This document shows positions 9,077-16,511 of a stretch of 64,000 nucleotides of DNA, piece after piece. The stretch is from Sphingomonas glacialis (GTDB lineage Bacteria > Pseudomonadota > Alphaproteobacteria > Sphingomonadales > Sphingomonadaceae), in contig NZ_BNAQ01000009.1 in assembly GCF_014653575.1 (NCBI RefSeq), positions 1 through 64,000 of the forward strand. The letters are read 5' to 3'. Made by a program: the position numbers and the translations under genes. Positions within the stretch are counted from its first letter, which is position 1. Each line of letters begins with the position of its first letter. The notes under the pieces were generated by a model. It saw only the letters and a list, made by a program, of their open reading frames with translations, was not told where the DNA came from and ran no database searches.

Positions 9077-10009
9077 ATGAAGCCGACGGAAAGCAGCGCG
9101 GCGCAGTTACCTCGCATGTCGCACCTCGAGCGACTGGAGTCCGAGGCGATCCATATCCTGCGCGAGGTCGTCGCCGAGGCGCGTAATTCGGTGATGCTGT
9201 TCTCGGCAGGCAAGGACAGCACTGTTATGGCCCACTTGGCCTTGCGGGCGTTCTACCGCGGCAAGCCGCCCTTTCCCTTGTTGCACATCGACTCGACCTG
9301 GGAGTTCGGATCGCTCCTGACGTTTCGCGATTCCTTTGCGCGCGATCACGGGTTTGATCTGATCGTGCGGGCCAATGAGGAAGGGCGTGCCGCAGGCCTC
9401 AGCCCCTTCGATCATGGCGAACGCTATACCTCAGCCATGCGCACCGAACCGCTCAAGGTCGCGCTCGATCAGGGTGGTTATGACGTAATTTTGGGTGGTG
9501 CCCGGCGCGATGAGGAGAAATCCCGCGCCAAGGAGCGCATAGTCTCCATTCGCAGTGCCGGTCATGGCTGGGTTCCAAGGCAGCAGCGCCCAGAGCTTTG
9601 GCACCTCTACAACACACGCCTCGCCCCTGGCCAATCAGCGCGCGTGCTCCCGCTATCGAACTGGACCGAGGCGGACATCTGGAGTTACGCGCTGCTGCAC
9701 CACATTCCGCTGGCACCGCTTTATTTCGCCCAAGTTCGGCCAGTCATCGAGCGCGATGGCGCATGGCTAGTGATCGATGATCCGGCCCGTATGCGCTTCA
9801 AGGCGGGAGAGGCCACGAGCGAACGCTCGGTTCGTTTCCGAACCCTAGGGTGTTGGCCTGTAACGGCTGCGGTCGAGTCACAAGCCGCCGACCTTTTTTC
9901 AATCGTTCGCGAAACACTCGGCGCAGCGAACTCCGAGCGGCAAGGTCGCATCGGCGACAGCGAAGATGGCGGTTCGCTCGAACAGAAAAAGCGCGAAGGC
10001 TATTTCTGA
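9077..10009 (+). CDS. CysD-like ATP sulfurylase small subunit / PP-loop protein
   Basis: 310 aa with the PP-loop FSAGKDSTVMAHLALRA, the HIDSTWEFGSLLTFRD segment, GGARRDEEKSRAKERI and the C-terminal KKREGYF typical of CysD, the adenylyl-transferring subunit of sulfate adenylyltransferase. CysD normally works with the GTPase CysN. No cysN is in this window; the next gene instead encodes a Cys-rich protein. The gene begins 4 bp after dabA, so it is part of the dab operon. Either it retains sulfurylase activity with a CysN encoded elsewhere, or it has been recruited to another nucleotide-dependent reaction. Confidence 0.85.
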   Translation: MKPTESSAAQLPRMSHLERLESEAIHILREVVAEARNSVMLFSAGKDSTVMAHLALRAFYRGKPPFPLLHIDSTWEFGSLLTFRDSFARDHGFDLIVRANEEGRAAGLSPFDHGERYTSAMRTEPLKVALDQGGYDVILGGARRDEEKSRAKERIVSIRSAGHGWVPRQQRPELWHLYNTRLAPGQSARVLPLSNWTEADIWSYALLHHIPLAPLYFAQVRPVIERDGAWLVIDDPARMRFKAGEATSERSVRFRTLGCWPVTAAVESQAADLFSIVRETLGAANSERQGRIGDSEDGGSLEQKKREGYF

Positions 10010-10875
10010 TGGAGGCAGCGGGGGGACTCCTCTATCGCGGCGACCGCGCGATCCTGGCGACAATGCATGCCAAGGAAAAGGTCGTGGCGCCGATCGTCGA
10101 GCGTTTTCTGGGCTTGCGCCTGGAAGTCGTTTCCGGGGTGGACACAGACGCCTTCGGCACCTTTAGCCGGGATATTGAGCGGACCGGATCGCAGCTCGAT
10201 GCAGCACGCGCCAAGATTGAGGCGGCTTTCGAGGGAATGCCCGACCTTCAGATCGGATTGGCTAGCGAAGGCAGCTTTGGGCCGCACCCCTATATTCCGT
10301 TCTGCCCGCTCGAGCGCGAAATTGTCGTCCTGGTCGATCGAACGGCCCGGCTGGAAGTTGTCGGGTACCATGCGACGCTCGACACGAACTTTGCGCACGC
10401 GGTCGTAACCGATATCGCTGGCGGCCTCGCATTCGCTGAAAGGGTGGGGTTTCCGGATCACGGGGTCATCGTGATGGGCTGCCGCGATGGTCAGCCGGCA
10501 CATGATCTCGGGCTGATCAAAGATGCGGAAACCTGGGACGGCCTGACATCGGCGCTTGACCGGGTCATCTCCAAGGTGGGTGCCGCCTTTGTAGAAACTG
10601 ACATGCGTGCGCACCGTAATCCCAGGCGTATGCGCGCGATCAAGCGCGCGACGATTGAGTTGGTCCGGCGCGTAAGAAGTCCGTGTCCTGCCTGCGGCCG
10701 GCCTGGATATGCCGTGACCGAACGCCTTCCAGGCCTGCCATGTTCGTGGTGCGGCGAGCCGACGCTGCTCATCAGAGCAAGCGTGCAGACATGCGTCGGT
10801 TGCGGTTGGCGTGTTGAGCATGCCGTCGAGGCCGCAGCTGCTGAGCCCGCGCACTGCGGGGAGTGCAATCCATGA
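10009..10875 (+). CDS. DUF6671-like protein with C-terminal cysteine clusters
   Basis: 288 aa; the ATG at 10009 overlaps the cysD-like stop (TGATG). The N-terminal about 200 residues are globular, with GPHPYIPFCPLEREIVVLVD. The C-terminal 60 residues hold several CxxC pairs (CPACGRPGY, PCSWCGEPT, CVGCGWR, then CGEC), consistent with zinc ribbons. I recall this arrangement as the DUF6671 family; its role is unknown. Tight coupling to the CysD-like gene suggests they act together. Confidence 0.72.
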   Translation: MEAAGGLLYRGDRAILATMHAKEKVVAPIVERFLGLRLEVVSGVDTDAFGTFSRDIERTGSQLDAARAKIEAAFEGMPDLQIGLASEGSFGPHPYIPFCPLEREIVVLVDRTARLEVVGYHATLDTNFAHAVVTDIAGGLAFAERVGFPDHGVIVMGCRDGQPAHDLGLIKDAETWDGLTSALDRVISKVGAAFVETDMRAHRNPRRMRAIKRATIELVRRVRSPCPACGRPGYAVTERLPGLPCSWCGEPTLLIRASVQTCVGCGWRVEHAVEAAAAEPAHCGECNP

Positions 10876-11120
10876 GCCGGGAGGAGCGGATGAGAGAGGT
10901 GAGGCGGGAGCCTGAAATCATGCTGGCAGTAGCGGACGCCAGAATCGCATGGGTGCTGGAGCACCCGCACATGAGTGATTGGCTGAAACAGGCGCTTCGA
11001 ACGGCAGACGGGCTTGATCCAATCGGGCTGCAGAACGATATCGAGATGCTCAGGCATTTGATTGTTCCGAGAGCCCAAGCCCAGATCGAGATCACCATGA
11101 CCTCATTATTCGTAGAGTGA
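10872..11120 (+). CDS. small hypothetical protein, last gene of the dab operon
   Basis: 82 aa beginning MSREERMREVRREPE; the ATG overlaps the preceding stop (ATGA). Predicted mostly helical, charged and cytosolic, with no recognised family. The overlap makes it the fifth gene of the dabB-dabA-cysD-like-DUF6671 unit. Confidence 0.6.
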   Translation: MSREERMREVRREPEIMLAVADARIAWVLEHPHMSDWLKQALRTADGLDPIGLQNDIEMLRHLIVPRAQAQIEITMTSLFVE

Positions 11121-11544
11121 AGCCGGCCAGAAGTCATCGGCTCGCCATAGGACATCAAAGAGGCCTTTGGTTCGTACGGCCGCTATCCTATGCCCCACGC
11201 CGAAGAGCTGCCGGGAAGCAGTGGCGAATGCTCCTCATTGCGAGACGCGCCTTAGCGCCCCTCTGAAGGTCCAATGTCGGAGCGGAAGCTGTCCTTCGGG
11301 GAGGCGTTCCGCTACGGTAAAATGTCCCAAAAGGCGACGCTTGGCGGCAGAGGTGGCGGGAAACCCTGTCGCTTTCTCCGATGCGCGACAAACGGATGTT
11401 TTCCGTCGTTCCCGTGGATAGCAACAAGCGCTCGCAAGCGACGCAATGACCATTGACGTTTTACACACGCGAAGGTCCCGTGTTGCTGTTGTGAAACTTA
11501 GCATTATCGCGATAGTAGTGACACCACATCGTCAGCCTATCCCG
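11121..11544. other. intergenic region between convergent operons
   Basis: No gene was recognised. Near the right edge AGCCTA/TAGGCT arms around 11532-11553 could form a weak hairpin between the dab operon and the convergent ureide operon. The central part contains no protein-like frame with a start and ribosome-binding site. Confidence 0.4.
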
Positions 11545-12435
11545 TCAGGTAGGCTTGCCAGGTCCCTCCGCCATATGTTCCGCGATGGCGCCTGCTGTCG
11601 TCCACCAAATGCGGGAGTCGGCAGCCTTCCTCAATCGCGTCAGTACCCGGTCGAGATGTACCGCTCGGTGGGCCTGCCCCATGATGTAGGGATGGAGCGC
11701 GATGCCCAGCACCACCGGGCGACGGTCGCACTCGGCCAGAAGCTGTTCAATCGCGTCCTCGATCATGCCGGCAAAGGTTTCGGCTTCCTGATGGCGGGCG
11801 ATAATCGAGGGGATGTCGTTGATCTCCTGTGAATACGGGATCGACAGGATTCCCTTGCCACTCCGTGTATCCAGTCGTGTCGGCTGATCGTCATGCGCCC
11901 AGTCGAGGACATAGTCGAACCCTGCTTCTTCAAGGAGATCAGGCGTATTCTCACTTTCCGAGATCCACGGCCCGAGCCAACCGCGGGGGCGGAGGCCGAT
12001 GGCTTCGAATTCCTGAAGCGTACGCGCGATCATTTCGCGCTCCTCGTTTTCGCTCAAGTGGCCCTCGGCCTGTGCATTGGTGCGGCCATGCGCGGCGATT
12101 TCATCACCCCGGTCTCGGCACGCCTCCGCAAGCCCTGGGCACCGCGTGATGATGGCGCTGTTGACGAGCGCCGTCGTCTTCAGTTCGAGCCGGTCGAACA
12201 TCTCCATGAAACGCCAGGCGCCGACGCGGTTGCCGTAATCGCGCCAGGCGAAGTTCATAACGTCGGGATCGGTCTTGGATGGGGCCAGCGTTGCGCCCAT
12301 CCCGTCGCCAAAGGCAAAAACCTCATGATTAACGCCGAGGTACACCGCCAGACGGCGTCCTTCGGGCCAGCTATAATCGGGGCGGCCGATGATTGGGACG
12401 TACTCATACCGGCTGTGATGTGCCAGTTCCGTCAT
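11545..12435 (-). CDS. polysaccharide-deacetylase-fold hydrolase, PuuE/allantoinase-like
   Basis: 296 aa of the NodB/CE4 fold subgroup that includes the cofactor-independent allantoinase PuuE. Landmarks are RPDYSWPEGRRLAVYLGVN near residue 20, FAWRDYGNRVGAWR, EIAAHGRTNAQ and GWLGPWISES. The start overlaps the upstream HbpS-like gene by 4 bp. Placement in an operon with hydroxyisourate hydrolase and an amidohydrolase supports hydrolysis of a ureide or cyclic amide; the exact substrate is inferred, not shown. Confidence 0.78.
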   Translation of the reverse strand: MTELAHHSRYEYVPIIGRPDYSWPEGRRLAVYLGVNHEVFAFGDGMGATLAPSKTDPDVMNFAWRDYGNRVGAWRFMEMFDRLELKTTALVNSAIITRCPGLAEACRDRGDEIAAHGRTNAQAEGHLSENEEREMIARTLQEFEAIGLRPRGWLGPWISESENTPDLLEEAGFDYVLDWAHDDQPTRLDTRSGKGILSIPYSQEINDIPSIIARHQEAETFAGMIEDAIEQLLAECDRRPVVLGIALHPYIMGQAHRAVHLDRVLTRLRKAADSRIWWTTAGAIAEHMAEGPGKPT

Positions 12436-12908
12436 GGACGTGTCCTCGCTTTGCCCAATACTTGTGCGATGGCCTCGGTCGCACAGCGCTCGTCATTGGC
12501 GGATCCACCTGACCCGGCGACGCCGATACCCCCGATCACGTCACCATCAACGATAATCGGCATGCCACCGCCCAACAAAAGGAGTTCGGGAATGGTGACG
12601 AGGTTACGAGACGTCGGATCTGTCGCTGCGCGCTCAGTCAGTACGGTCGTGTTGGCCTTGGTCGACAAGGCGGTGAACGCCTTGCGCTGGGCGGCGAGCG
12701 TGTTGTGCGGGCCGATGTCGTCGCCGCGCTGGAGAGAGACCAGGTTTCCGCCGCGATCGACGACCGCGACCACAGACTCTCGACCGATCGCGCGGCACGA
12801 GGCGATCGCGGCACTCGTCAGGCTGTTGGCCAGCGCCAGCGACACGGTTTTGCGTTCCAGCGGTACTGCGGGCGTTGCCGCGGGCAGAAGAATGACGAGA
12901 CTCAACAC
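12432..12908 (-). CDS. HbpS/GlcG-family (DUF336) protein with signal sequence
   Basis: 158 aa from a GTG at 12908 preceded by GAAAGG. The first about 15 residues (MLSLVILLPAATPA) look like a secretion signal. The mature part matches the GlcG/HbpS family: AVVDRGGNLVSLQRGDD, then GGMPIIVDGDVIGGIGVAG. Family members bind haem or small ligands and accompany many catabolic operons without a proven catalytic role. Confidence 0.75.
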   Translation of the reverse strand: MLSLVILLPAATPAVPLERKTVSLALANSLTSAAIASCRAIGRESVVAVVDRGGNLVSLQRGDDIGPHNTLAAQRKAFTALSTKANTTVLTERAATDPTSRNLVTIPELLLLGGGMPIIVDGDVIGGIGVAGSGGSANDERCATEAIAQVLGKARTRP

Positions 12909-12948
12909 CGTGATGTGACCTTTCAGGAATTATTAGCGCGGAGACGCA

Positions 12949-13350
12949 TCAGGCGACGCCGGTCGCGATCAGTGCAGCCCAGCCAACGAGGAACGCCAGC
13001 GCGAGCCATGTCAGGATCGCACTGCCTGCTCGCGGCACGTTGGACCGGCGCAGGTCCATTCCAATCGGATGGGCGATCCGGGCGACAACAAACATTGCAC
13101 CGGTGACCCCGAGCGTCAGGCTGGACCCGCGGGCGAGCTCGATCAGCGCCATCAGCGCCAGGACAAACGGAGCATATTCGACCAGATTGGCATGCGCGCG
13201 CATCCGTCCAGCAAGAACATCCTCACCGCCGTCGCCGATCAGCACATTGTCGCGCAACCGCATGCGGAAGATCCGCAGGCCAAGCCATAGGTTGATCGTT
13301 CCAAGGGAGGCCGCTGCCGCCAGCGTGACGGGAAGCGTCATGCCCGTCAC
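12949..13350 (-). CDS. MAPEG-family membrane protein
   Basis: 133 aa with four predicted membrane helices and the MAPEG landmarks NLWLGLRIFRMR, RMRAHANLVEYAPF and RIAHPIGM. Bacterial MAPEG proteins are glutathione-transferase-like or of unknown function. The start is 3 bp after the hydroxyisourate hydrolase stop, so it is translated as part of the operon. An ATG 9 bp inside the frame is an equally possible start. Confidence 0.8.
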   Translation of the reverse strand: MTGMTLPVTLAAAASLGTINLWLGLRIFRMRLRDNVLIGDGGEDVLAGRMRAHANLVEYAPFVLALMALIELARGSSLTLGVTGAMFVVARIAHPIGMDLRRSNVPRAGSAILTWLALAFLVGWAALIATGVA

Positions 13351-13352
13351 AC

Positions 13353-13745
13353 TCAGTTTCCCCGGTAGGTCGAATAGCCATAGGGGCTGACAACGACCGG
13401 CACATGGTAGTGACCCGCCTTGTCGATCACGCGGAACGTCAGCGTGATTTCCGGAAAGAACGGGCTCGCTGACGCATCGGGGTAGCGCGACATGTCGAAC
13501 TGGAGCTTGTAGATTCCGGTGTCGAACGACTTGGCGTCCCCAAAGCTACGAACGCGGCCATCGGCATCGGTGGTAGCGGTGCCGACCTTTTGCCAGCGTC
13601 CGTCATCCGCACGCTTCGAGAGGGTTACAGGCACGGCCTTGCCGCCAACGCCCCGGGCGAGGTCAAGAACGTGAGTGGAAATGTCGGCTGCCGCGGCGGG
13701 GGTGGCGACTGCGCCGAGCAATAGAGCGAGAGCGATGGCCTTCAT
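13353..13745 (-). CDS. uraH: hydroxyisourate hydrolase with signal peptide
   Basis: 130 aa: a clear signal peptide (MKAIALALLLGAVATPAAAA), then the transthyretin-like fold with ISTHVLDLARG and the C-terminal YRGN, a variant of the usual YRGS tetrapeptide. The enzyme converts 5-hydroxyisourate, the urate oxidation product, to OHCU. Export to the periplasm is seen in some bacterial HIUases. It overlaps the upstream amidohydrolase by 4 bp. No urate oxidase is in the window. Confidence 0.88.
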   Translation of the reverse strand: MKAIALALLLGAVATPAAAADISTHVLDLARGVGGKAVPVTLSKRADDGRWQKVGTATTDADGRVRSFGDAKSFDTGIYKLQFDMSRYPDASASPFFPEITLTFRVIDKAGHYHVPVVVSPYGYSTYRGN

Positions 13746-14971
13746 GAGCGATATCCTTGCTGAGTGTCGTATCGGGAAAAGAGGGTGTCGAGGCGCGATG
13801 TGCCTGATGGTACGATCGCGCCCTGCTGGATCAGACGACGGTGGCGCGGCGGATCGGCGACTGCGGCCGCGGCGTTTTCTGCATCGACTATAAGGAACGT
13901 CGCTTCGTCACCGATAGCCAAGCCGTAGCGTCGGAGCCCCAGAACCGATGCTGCATCCGTCGTGGCCATATCCAGCGCGGTCGCGAGATCGGCGTCGGTG
14001 AAGAAGCCTGATCGATACCCGATCATCATCGCGCGCCCGAGCATGTCGGCATCGCCATACGGCCACCAGGCATCGCGGATGTTGTCGTTGCCGGCAAACA
14101 CGCGCACGCCTGCACTACGAAGCACCTTGATCGGCGGAAAAGCGCGGTCACCCGGCGCATTCGTCATGATCGCTACGCCGGCTTCCGCCAAAATATCGGC
14201 AGTGCGGGCGGCTTCGTCCGGCCCGACATCGCCGAGCGCATAGGCGTGGCTCACGACGACCTTGCTCTGCATTCCGATCGCGATCGTTCGCGCAGCGATC
14301 CGGCGCAGCTGCTCGATCCCCTGTCGACCGGGTTCGTGGAGGTGGATATCGATCTTCACGCCGTGCCGTTCCGCCACGCCGAACACCACGTCGAGGTGCG
14401 CGTCGGCATCACCGTCGAACGCCGAAGGGTCCAGCCCGCCGACGACGCGTGCCCCTTCCCGAACGGCCGCATCGAGTAGATCGGCGGTCCCGGGGGATGC
14501 AAGGATGCCTGCCTGGGGAAACGCGACGATCTCGACATCGACGCGGTCCCGCCACGGCTCACACGCCGCCATCACCGCATGCAGATTGGCGAGGCCGATC
14601 GAGGCATCTACGTCGACATGGCTACGCATCGCGACCGGGCCGAAACCGTGCGCCTGCGCCAGCAACGCCTGCGCGCGATCGGTGACCGGCAATGCATCCG
14701 CAAGCAGCTGCTTCTCGATACCCAAGCGTTCGCCAAGGCTTTCGGCTGGGCGATGCGGAGGCCAGTCATCGCCAACGAAGCTCTTGTCGAGATGGATGTG
14801 GCCTTCGACGAATGCGGGAAGGACCAGAAGCCCCGCCAGGTCGATGATGTCGGCATTGGCCGGCAGAGACGCCGCCTCAACAAACTGACCGCCCGACACC
14901 GCCAGATCGCTGGTTCGACCATCTTTCAGCAGAGCGTTTCGATATAGGCGGGGTGCGATGAAGTCACGCAA
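13742..14971 (-). CDS. cytosine-deaminase-like amidohydrolase
   Basis: About 409 aa of the amidohydrolase superfamily (CodA-like branch): metal-binding EGHIHLDKSFV, MRSHVDVDA, DIHLHEPGRQ, SHAYALGD and FAGNDNIRDAWWPYG in the expected order. I chose a TTG at 14971 because AAGGA lies 8 nt upstream; the frame continues to 15085 but would cross the operator. It is the first gene of the minus-strand operon. It probably deaminates or opens an N-heterocycle or cyclic amide; the substrate is unknown. Confidence 0.82.
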   Translation of the reverse strand: MRDFIAPRLYRNALLKDGRTSDLAVSGGQFVEAASLPANADIIDLAGLLVLPAFVEGHIHLDKSFVGDDWPPHRPAESLGERLGIEKQLLADALPVTDRAQALLAQAHGFGPVAMRSHVDVDASIGLANLHAVMAACEPWRDRVDVEIVAFPQAGILASPGTADLLDAAVREGARVVGGLDPSAFDGDADAHLDVVFGVAERHGVKIDIHLHEPGRQGIEQLRRIAARTIAIGMQSKVVVSHAYALGDVGPDEAARTADILAEAGVAIMTNAPGDRAFPPIKVLRSAGVRVFAGNDNIRDAWWPYGDADMLGRAMMIGYRSGFFTDADLATALDMATTDAASVLGLRRYGLAIGDEATFLIVDAENAAAAVADPPRHRRLIQQGAIVPSGTSRLDTLFSRYDTQQGYRS

Positions 14972-15047
14972 ATCAGCGGTCCTTGGCTTAATGAAACTCG
15001 CAAATGGGCGCGCGTGCTCACATTTATGAATGAGATATTCAAATGGC

Positions 15048-15070
15048 CGGCATTCGATATTAGAATGCCG
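15048..15070. promoter_or_regulatory. LysR-type operator, amidohydrolase/lysR intergenic region
   Basis: A perfect 8-bp inverted repeat, CGGCATTC and GAATGCCG, with a 7-nt spacer sits 2 bp upstream of the truncated lysR start and about 75 nt upstream of the amidohydrolase start. It includes the T-N11-A core. Confidence 0.5.
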
Positions 15071-15072
15071 AT

Positions 15073-15312
15073 ATGCTCGACCCAAGATTGCTCCGTACCT
15101 TCGTCGCTATCGCCGATGCCGCCAGCTTCACGATCGCAGCCGATCGTCTCAATTCCACCCAGTCGACGGTCAGCCAGCATCTTGGCCGCCTTGAAGCAGC
15201 GGTCGGGCAGTCGCTGATCGATCGATCGGCGAGGCCTATTTCGCCGACGCCTTCTGGTGAGCGGTTGCTAGGCGGCGTGGACAAATTGGTTGACGCGAGA
15301 TTCGGTGATTGA
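15073..15312 (+). pseudogene. LysR regulator truncated by an IS5-family element
   Basis: Only the N-terminal winged helix survives: MLDPRLLRTFVAIADAAS, then the recognition segment ending GERLL near 15268. From about 15271 the frame reads into the insertion sequence and stops at 15312. No effector-binding domain of LysR type is recognisable on the far side of the IS, so either a deletion followed insertion or the remainder has decayed. The operon it presumably controlled (11545-14971) may now be unregulated. Confidence 0.85.
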
Positions 15313-16117
15313 TTCAAGGCTTCCTTTTGGAGGCAGGGTTGAGCCGGGGTGATCTGAGCGAAGCGGAATGGCGCGTTTTGAGAGGCTTGCTGCCGATTGA
15401 TGCGGCGAGCCGTGGGCCTGGGCGACCGCCCGAAGAGAACCGTTCGATCATCAACGGCATCCTCTGGCGGCTGCGCTGCGGCACGCCTTGGCGCGACGTG
15501 CCGCCCAAATACGGCAACTGGAACACGATCTACCGCCGGTTTCGGCGCTGGAGCGAGGCCGGGGTCTGGGAGGCCGTTTCGGTCACGCTGGCCGAGATGA
15601 TGGCGGACAGCGGCCATTACAGTATCGATAGTACCACCGTTCGCGCCCACGTCTCGGCAGCGGGCGGAAAAGGGGGGCTCATCGACGCGCTCTTGGCCGC
15701 TCGCGGGGCGGGTTCACCAGTAAACTTCACTGTCTGGCAGATGCCCGAGGACGACCGCTCGCCTTCCACCTGACAGTCGGCGAAGCGGCCGATTGCAAGG
15801 CCTATGACACGCTGATCGCCCTGCCGGAGCAGGCGCCAAAGGCGCTGCTGGCCGACAAGGGATATGACGCCGACGCCATCCGAGCCGACCTTGCGCGCCG
15901 CAACATCCAGGCCGTCATCCCGGGCCGATCAAACCGCCGGATCAAGATCGAACACGACCGGTCGCTCTACAAGGAACGCAATCATATCGAACGCTTCTTC
16001 GGCCGCCTCAAAATCAACCGCGCCATCGCCACCCGCTACGACCAGCTCGCCGAAAGCTTCCTCAGCATGATCCATATCGCCGCCGCTAGATACTGGCTCA
16101 AATTTGTCCACGCCGCC
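15271..16117 (+). mobile_element. IS5-family (IS427-like) insertion sequence, 847 bp
   Basis: The termini are inverted repeats starting GGCGGCGTGGACAAATT, identical for at least 17 bp, and the element is flanked on both sides by TA within CTAG. It contains one transposase read in two overlapping frames. The right end coincides with the transposase stop. It interrupts the LysR gene that begins at 15073. Confidence 0.88.
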
Positions 16118-16120
16118 TAG
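15309..16120 (+). CDS. IS5-family transposase, probable programmed -1 frameshift
   Basis: The first frame (15309-15773) holds the N-terminal helix-turn-helix/DDE segment (NGILWRLRCGTPWRDVP; IDSTTVRAH). The second (to 16120) holds the remaining DDE part (LLADKGYDA; NHIERFFGRLK). They join with a -1 shift on A4G6 at 15668-15677, which gives the expected RALGRSRGGFTSKLH followed by GRPLAFHLT. This arrangement is normal for many IS427-group elements, so the enzyme is probably functional. The start codon is uncertain; TTG at 15309 was used. Confidence 0.8.
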
Positions 16121-16511
16121 CAGCTTTATGCTGGCCGAAATCCTGATCATGTTGCTACCGGCGTCACTTGCTGCCTGGGGGGAAGGCTGAGAATGGCGGC
16201 GCCGGAAGGAGCTGAATAAACTGTTCGGTCTCACGCCAACGTCATCGAGACCGTTCTCCCGACGCCGATACTTTCCTGCAAAGCCGACACGCTGCCTACT
16301 GTCGCGTCGCGGTAGCCTCGGGATGAGCCCAATTTTCTTATAGTGACGGATCGTGCGCTGGGACGCCGCGCTGGCGTCCGCTGAGGCTCGGGAACAGCCA
16401 ATGCTCTCAAAAAAAATGCTAAGCTCAGGCCGCCTACGATCTCTGTGATAACGAGCGCGACACCGAGCTTCGACTCTTCGTCAGCGAAGCGACCGGGCTT
16501 TCCCGCGACGG
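16121..16511 (-). other. degenerate segment with a MerR-like remnant
   Basis: No intact gene. On the minus strand, plus coordinates about 16270-16360, a frame reads SQRTIRHYKKIGLIPR, which resembles the MerR-family helix-turn-helix wing (TIRYYEKIGLL). No in-frame start or effector domain accompanies it. It may be the decayed start of a MerR regulator gene cut off by nearby rearrangement; confidence in that reading is low. Confidence 0.3.

Noticed and set aside
9077..10009. Calling this gene a PAPS/APS reductase (CysH)
   Set aside because: The C-terminal KKREGYF and the overall length fit CysD rather than CysH, and no CysH-type C-terminal cysteine motif is present.
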